Below, in pieces: positions 5,783 to 7,298 of a DNA stretch of 7,298 bases. Positions within the stretch are counted from its first letter, which is position 1. The number at the start of each line of letters is the position of its first letter. The DNA is from Thermoplasmata archaeon. GTDB lineage: Archaea; Thermoplasmatota; Thermoplasmata; Lutacidiplasmatales; UBA184. A program made the translations under genes and the position numbers. The stretch lies in NCBI GenBank assembly GCA_021848165.1, contig JAJZMW010000154.1, forward strand, positions 1-7,298. The letters are read 5' to 3'. Below the pieces are notes generated by a model that was not told the DNA's origin, made no database searches, and saw only the letters and a list, made by a program, of their open reading frames with translations.

Positions 5783-6987
5783 GCTTCCGCCAAGCCCGGT
5801 GGGACGAACCCCCGGTCTGGGAGCTCGACCCCCGCGGGGGCTCGGAGCCGGCCCCGTCGATCCCGGGGGTCCCCGACCGGTGGCGGCGGAAAGCGGGCCT
5901 GCGGTGGCCCGAGCTCAGCGAGCTCGAGGTCCTCCGCCACTACACGCGGCTGAGCCAGATGAACTTCGGGATCGAGACCACGACCTACCCGCTCGGTTCG
6001 TGCACCATGAAGTACAATCCTCGCATCGGCGAGGTCCTCGCGCGCCGGCGCACCGCCGCCGAACTCCATCCCGAGCAACCGATCGAGACGGTCCAAGGGG
6101 CGCTCGAGGTGATCTGGCGTCTCGAGCGGCTCCTCGCCAAGGTGACCGGGCTCTCGGAGGTCTCCCTCCAGCCGGCGGCGGGGGCGCACGGAGAGTATGC
6201 GGCGCTTCTCATGATCCGGGCCTACTTCCGCGACCGGGGCGAGCTCGACCGGCGCACCGAGGTCCTCCTCCCGGACACCGCGCACGGGACCAATCCCGCC
6301 TCCGCCGCGATGGCCGGCTTCACGACGCGCGAGCTTCCGTCGAAGGACGGCTGCGTGGATCTCGACGAGTTGCGGGCGGCCCTCTCGGAGCGCACCGCCT
6401 GCTTCATGCTCACCAATCCGAACACGGCGGGCCTCTTCGAGAGCGATATCCTCGAGATCGCGAAGTCGGTCCACGGGGCGGGAGGGATGCTCTACTACGA
6501 CGGGGCGAACCTCAACGCGATCCTCGGCGTCACGAACCCGGGTCGGATGGGATTCGACGTCGCGCACCTCAACCTGCACAAGACGTTCGCCACCCCCCAT
6601 GGGGGCGGCGGCCCGGGCGCCGGCGTCCTCGCCGCGAACGAGACGTTGGCCCCGTACCTGCCCGTGCCCCGCGTGCAGAAGGTCGGTCGGAACTTCCGGT
6701 GGGACTACGACCGTCCGTCGTCGATCGGGAAGATCCGGGGCGGGCCGGGGAGCTTCGGCCTCGACCTGCGCGCCTACGCCTTTGCCCTCGTTCACGGGGA
6801 GGAGGGCCTCAAGCATGTGGCCCGCCGCGCCGTGCTCAACTCGAACTACGTCGCGGCCCGGCTCGGGAAGCGGCTCGAGCGGCCGTTCCGTCCTCTGGTC
6901 AAGCACGAGTTCGTGCTGTCGGGGGCCCGGCTGAAGGAGCGCGGCGTGCGCACCCTCGACCTCGCGAAGCGGCCCGCCCCGGCCTAG
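5779..6987 (+). CDS. gcvPB: Glycine dehydrogenase (decarboxylating) subunit 2, C-terminally short
   Basis: This is the PLP-binding beta subunit of the split glycine decarboxylase, 402 residues here against about 470-490 usual for the family. Conserved stretches are HYTRLSQMNFGIETTTYPLG (54-73), GSCTMKYNP (73-81), the QPAAGAHGE region, HGTNPASAAM from 169, and YYDGANLNAI with Asp241 for the PLP ring nitrogen. NLHKTFATPHGGGGPGAG follows, with Lys268 as the Schiff-base lysine. All cofactor residues are thus present. The match continues to KHEFVLSGARLKERGVRTLDLAKR and then ends with PAPA and a stop. Other GcvPB proteins go on with a segment containing an HPPTVYFP-like motif and an EPTE-like motif; none of this is encoded downstream in any plus frame. 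The start is secure from GGAGG and the ATGA overlap with gcvPA. Either the subunit is genuinely shortened, or the gene has been damaged or misassembled at its 3' end. Confidence 0.93.
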   Translation: MSFRQARWDEPPVWELDPRGGSEPAPSIPGVPDRWRRKAGLRWPELSELEVLRHYTRLSQMNFGIETTTYPLGSCTMKYNPRIGEVLARRRTAAELHPEQPIETVQGALEVIWRLERLLAKVTGLSEVSLQPAAGAHGEYAALLMIRAYFRDRGELDRRTEVLLPDTAHGTNPASAAMAGFTTRELPSKDGCVDLDELRAALSERTACFMLTNPNTAGLFESDILEIAKSVHGAGGMLYYDGANLNAILGVTNPGRMGFDVAHLNLHKTFATPHGGGGPGAGVLAANETLAPYLPVPRVQKVGRNFRWDYDRPSSIGKIRGGPGSFGLDLRAYAFALVHGEEGLKHVARRAVLNSNYVAARLGKRLERPFRPLVKHEFVLSGARLKERGVRTLDLAKRPAPA

Positions 6988-7298
6988 GCGCGCTCTGCCG
7001 AGAAGGTCGCGCCGGTCCGGCGCCGGTGCTCGAGCGTCGCCCGGAGCCCCTCGTCGAGGCCGGTGCGGGCACGCCAGCCGAGCACCTGCCCGGCGAGGGA
7101 GGCGTCGAGCGCGCTACGGCGGACCTCACCTGGGCGCGGCGGACCGTGACGGACGGCCGGGGGCGTCCCGGCCAGCGCGCAGAGCCGCTCGGCGAGCTCG
7201 TTCACCGACGTCTCCACGCCGGTCCCGACGTTGTAGAGGGCCGGGCCGCCGGCGGCGGCCGCCACGGTGGCCGCCCGCCAGAAGGCGTCGACCACGTC
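6984..7298 (-). CDS. NAD-dependent sugar epimerase/dehydratase, C-terminal part (cut by window edge)
   Basis: The final 104 residues and stop of an extended short-chain dehydrogenase (GalE/RmlB-like nucleotide-sugar epimerase or dehydratase) are present; the NAD-binding N-terminal domain and the YxxxK catalytic site lie beyond the right edge. The fragment opens with DVVDAFWRAAT, the family's DVVxA helix. It continues with LYNVGTGVETSVNELAERL (visible residues 21-39), RPGEVRRSALDASLAGQVLG (55-74) and the terminal LDEGLRATLEHRR helix. These are the substrate-domain signatures of UDP-sugar 4-epimerases and relatives, which supply sugars for cell-surface glycans and glycoproteins. The C terminus looks complete. 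The exact substrate cannot be told from this part. Its TAG (6986-6984) overlaps the gcvPB stop as CTAG. Confidence 0.88.
   Translation of the reverse strand, partial: DVVDAFWRAATVAAAAGGPALYNVGTGVETSVNELAERLCALAGTPPAVRHGPPRPGEVRRSALDASLAGQVLGWRARTGLDEGLRATLEHRRRTGATFSAERA

Noticed and set aside
5635..6906. Long minus-strand frame opposite gcvPB
   Set aside because: It mirrors the codon bias of gcvPB and contains no recognisable motif.
6970..7060. A frameshift that hides the missing C terminus of GcvPB
   Set aside because: All three forward frames after 6970 were read for the HPPTVYFP-like segment and none encodes it; the DNA instead encodes the epimerase C terminus on the minus strand.

Overview
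The window looks like part of an archaeal chromosome with very high GC content (by eye near 70%, with G/C at almost every third codon position). Four things support an archaeal origin. There is a CPSF-type beta-CASP nuclease without a KH domain, a NOG1-type GTPase of archaeal length, and a JAMM (MPN) domain protein start resembling archaeal AfJAMM. In addition, TATA-like boxes sit about 25-28 nt before several start codons, the pattern of leaderless transcription. The proteins are not strongly acidic, so a haloarchaeon is unlikely. A high-GC Thermoplasmatota lineage would fit, but that is inference only.

Layout: three transcription units start from two divergent intergenic regions. From 1845 down to 1 on the minus strand runs a tight operon: an inositol-monophosphatase-family phosphatase, NAD kinase, then the first 57 codons of a JAMM metalloprotease cut by the window edge. 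The three genes overlap each other. From 1941 to 3173 on the plus strand is the nuclease (aCPSF2-like), which meets a convergent NOG1/Obg-like GTPase (3170-4267, minus) with their stop codons overlapping. From 4400 to 6987 on the plus strand lie gcvPA and gcvPB, the two subunits of the split glycine decarboxylase (P protein), joined by an ATGA overlap. The window closes with the C-terminal end of a minus-strand NAD-dependent sugar epimerase/dehydratase, whose stop codon overlaps that of gcvPB.

Functionally, the phosphatase/NAD kinase pair resembles a split version of the NADP phosphatase-NAD kinase fusion known from Methanocaldococcus and may set the NAD/NADP balance. GcvPA and GcvPB would together decarboxylate glycine and load GcvH, but no gcvT, gcvH or lipoamide dehydrogenase gene is visible here. 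The nuclease and the GTPase point to RNA processing and ribosome assembly.

The strongest oddity is GcvPB. It matches its family closely up to a conserved point near residue 397 and then stops at 402 residues, lacking roughly 80-90 C-terminal residues, exactly where the convergent epimerase gene ends. No rRNA, tRNA, CRISPR, insertion sequence or clear transcription terminator was seen. The only non-coding stretches are the two divergent promoter regions (1846-1940 and 4268-4399).
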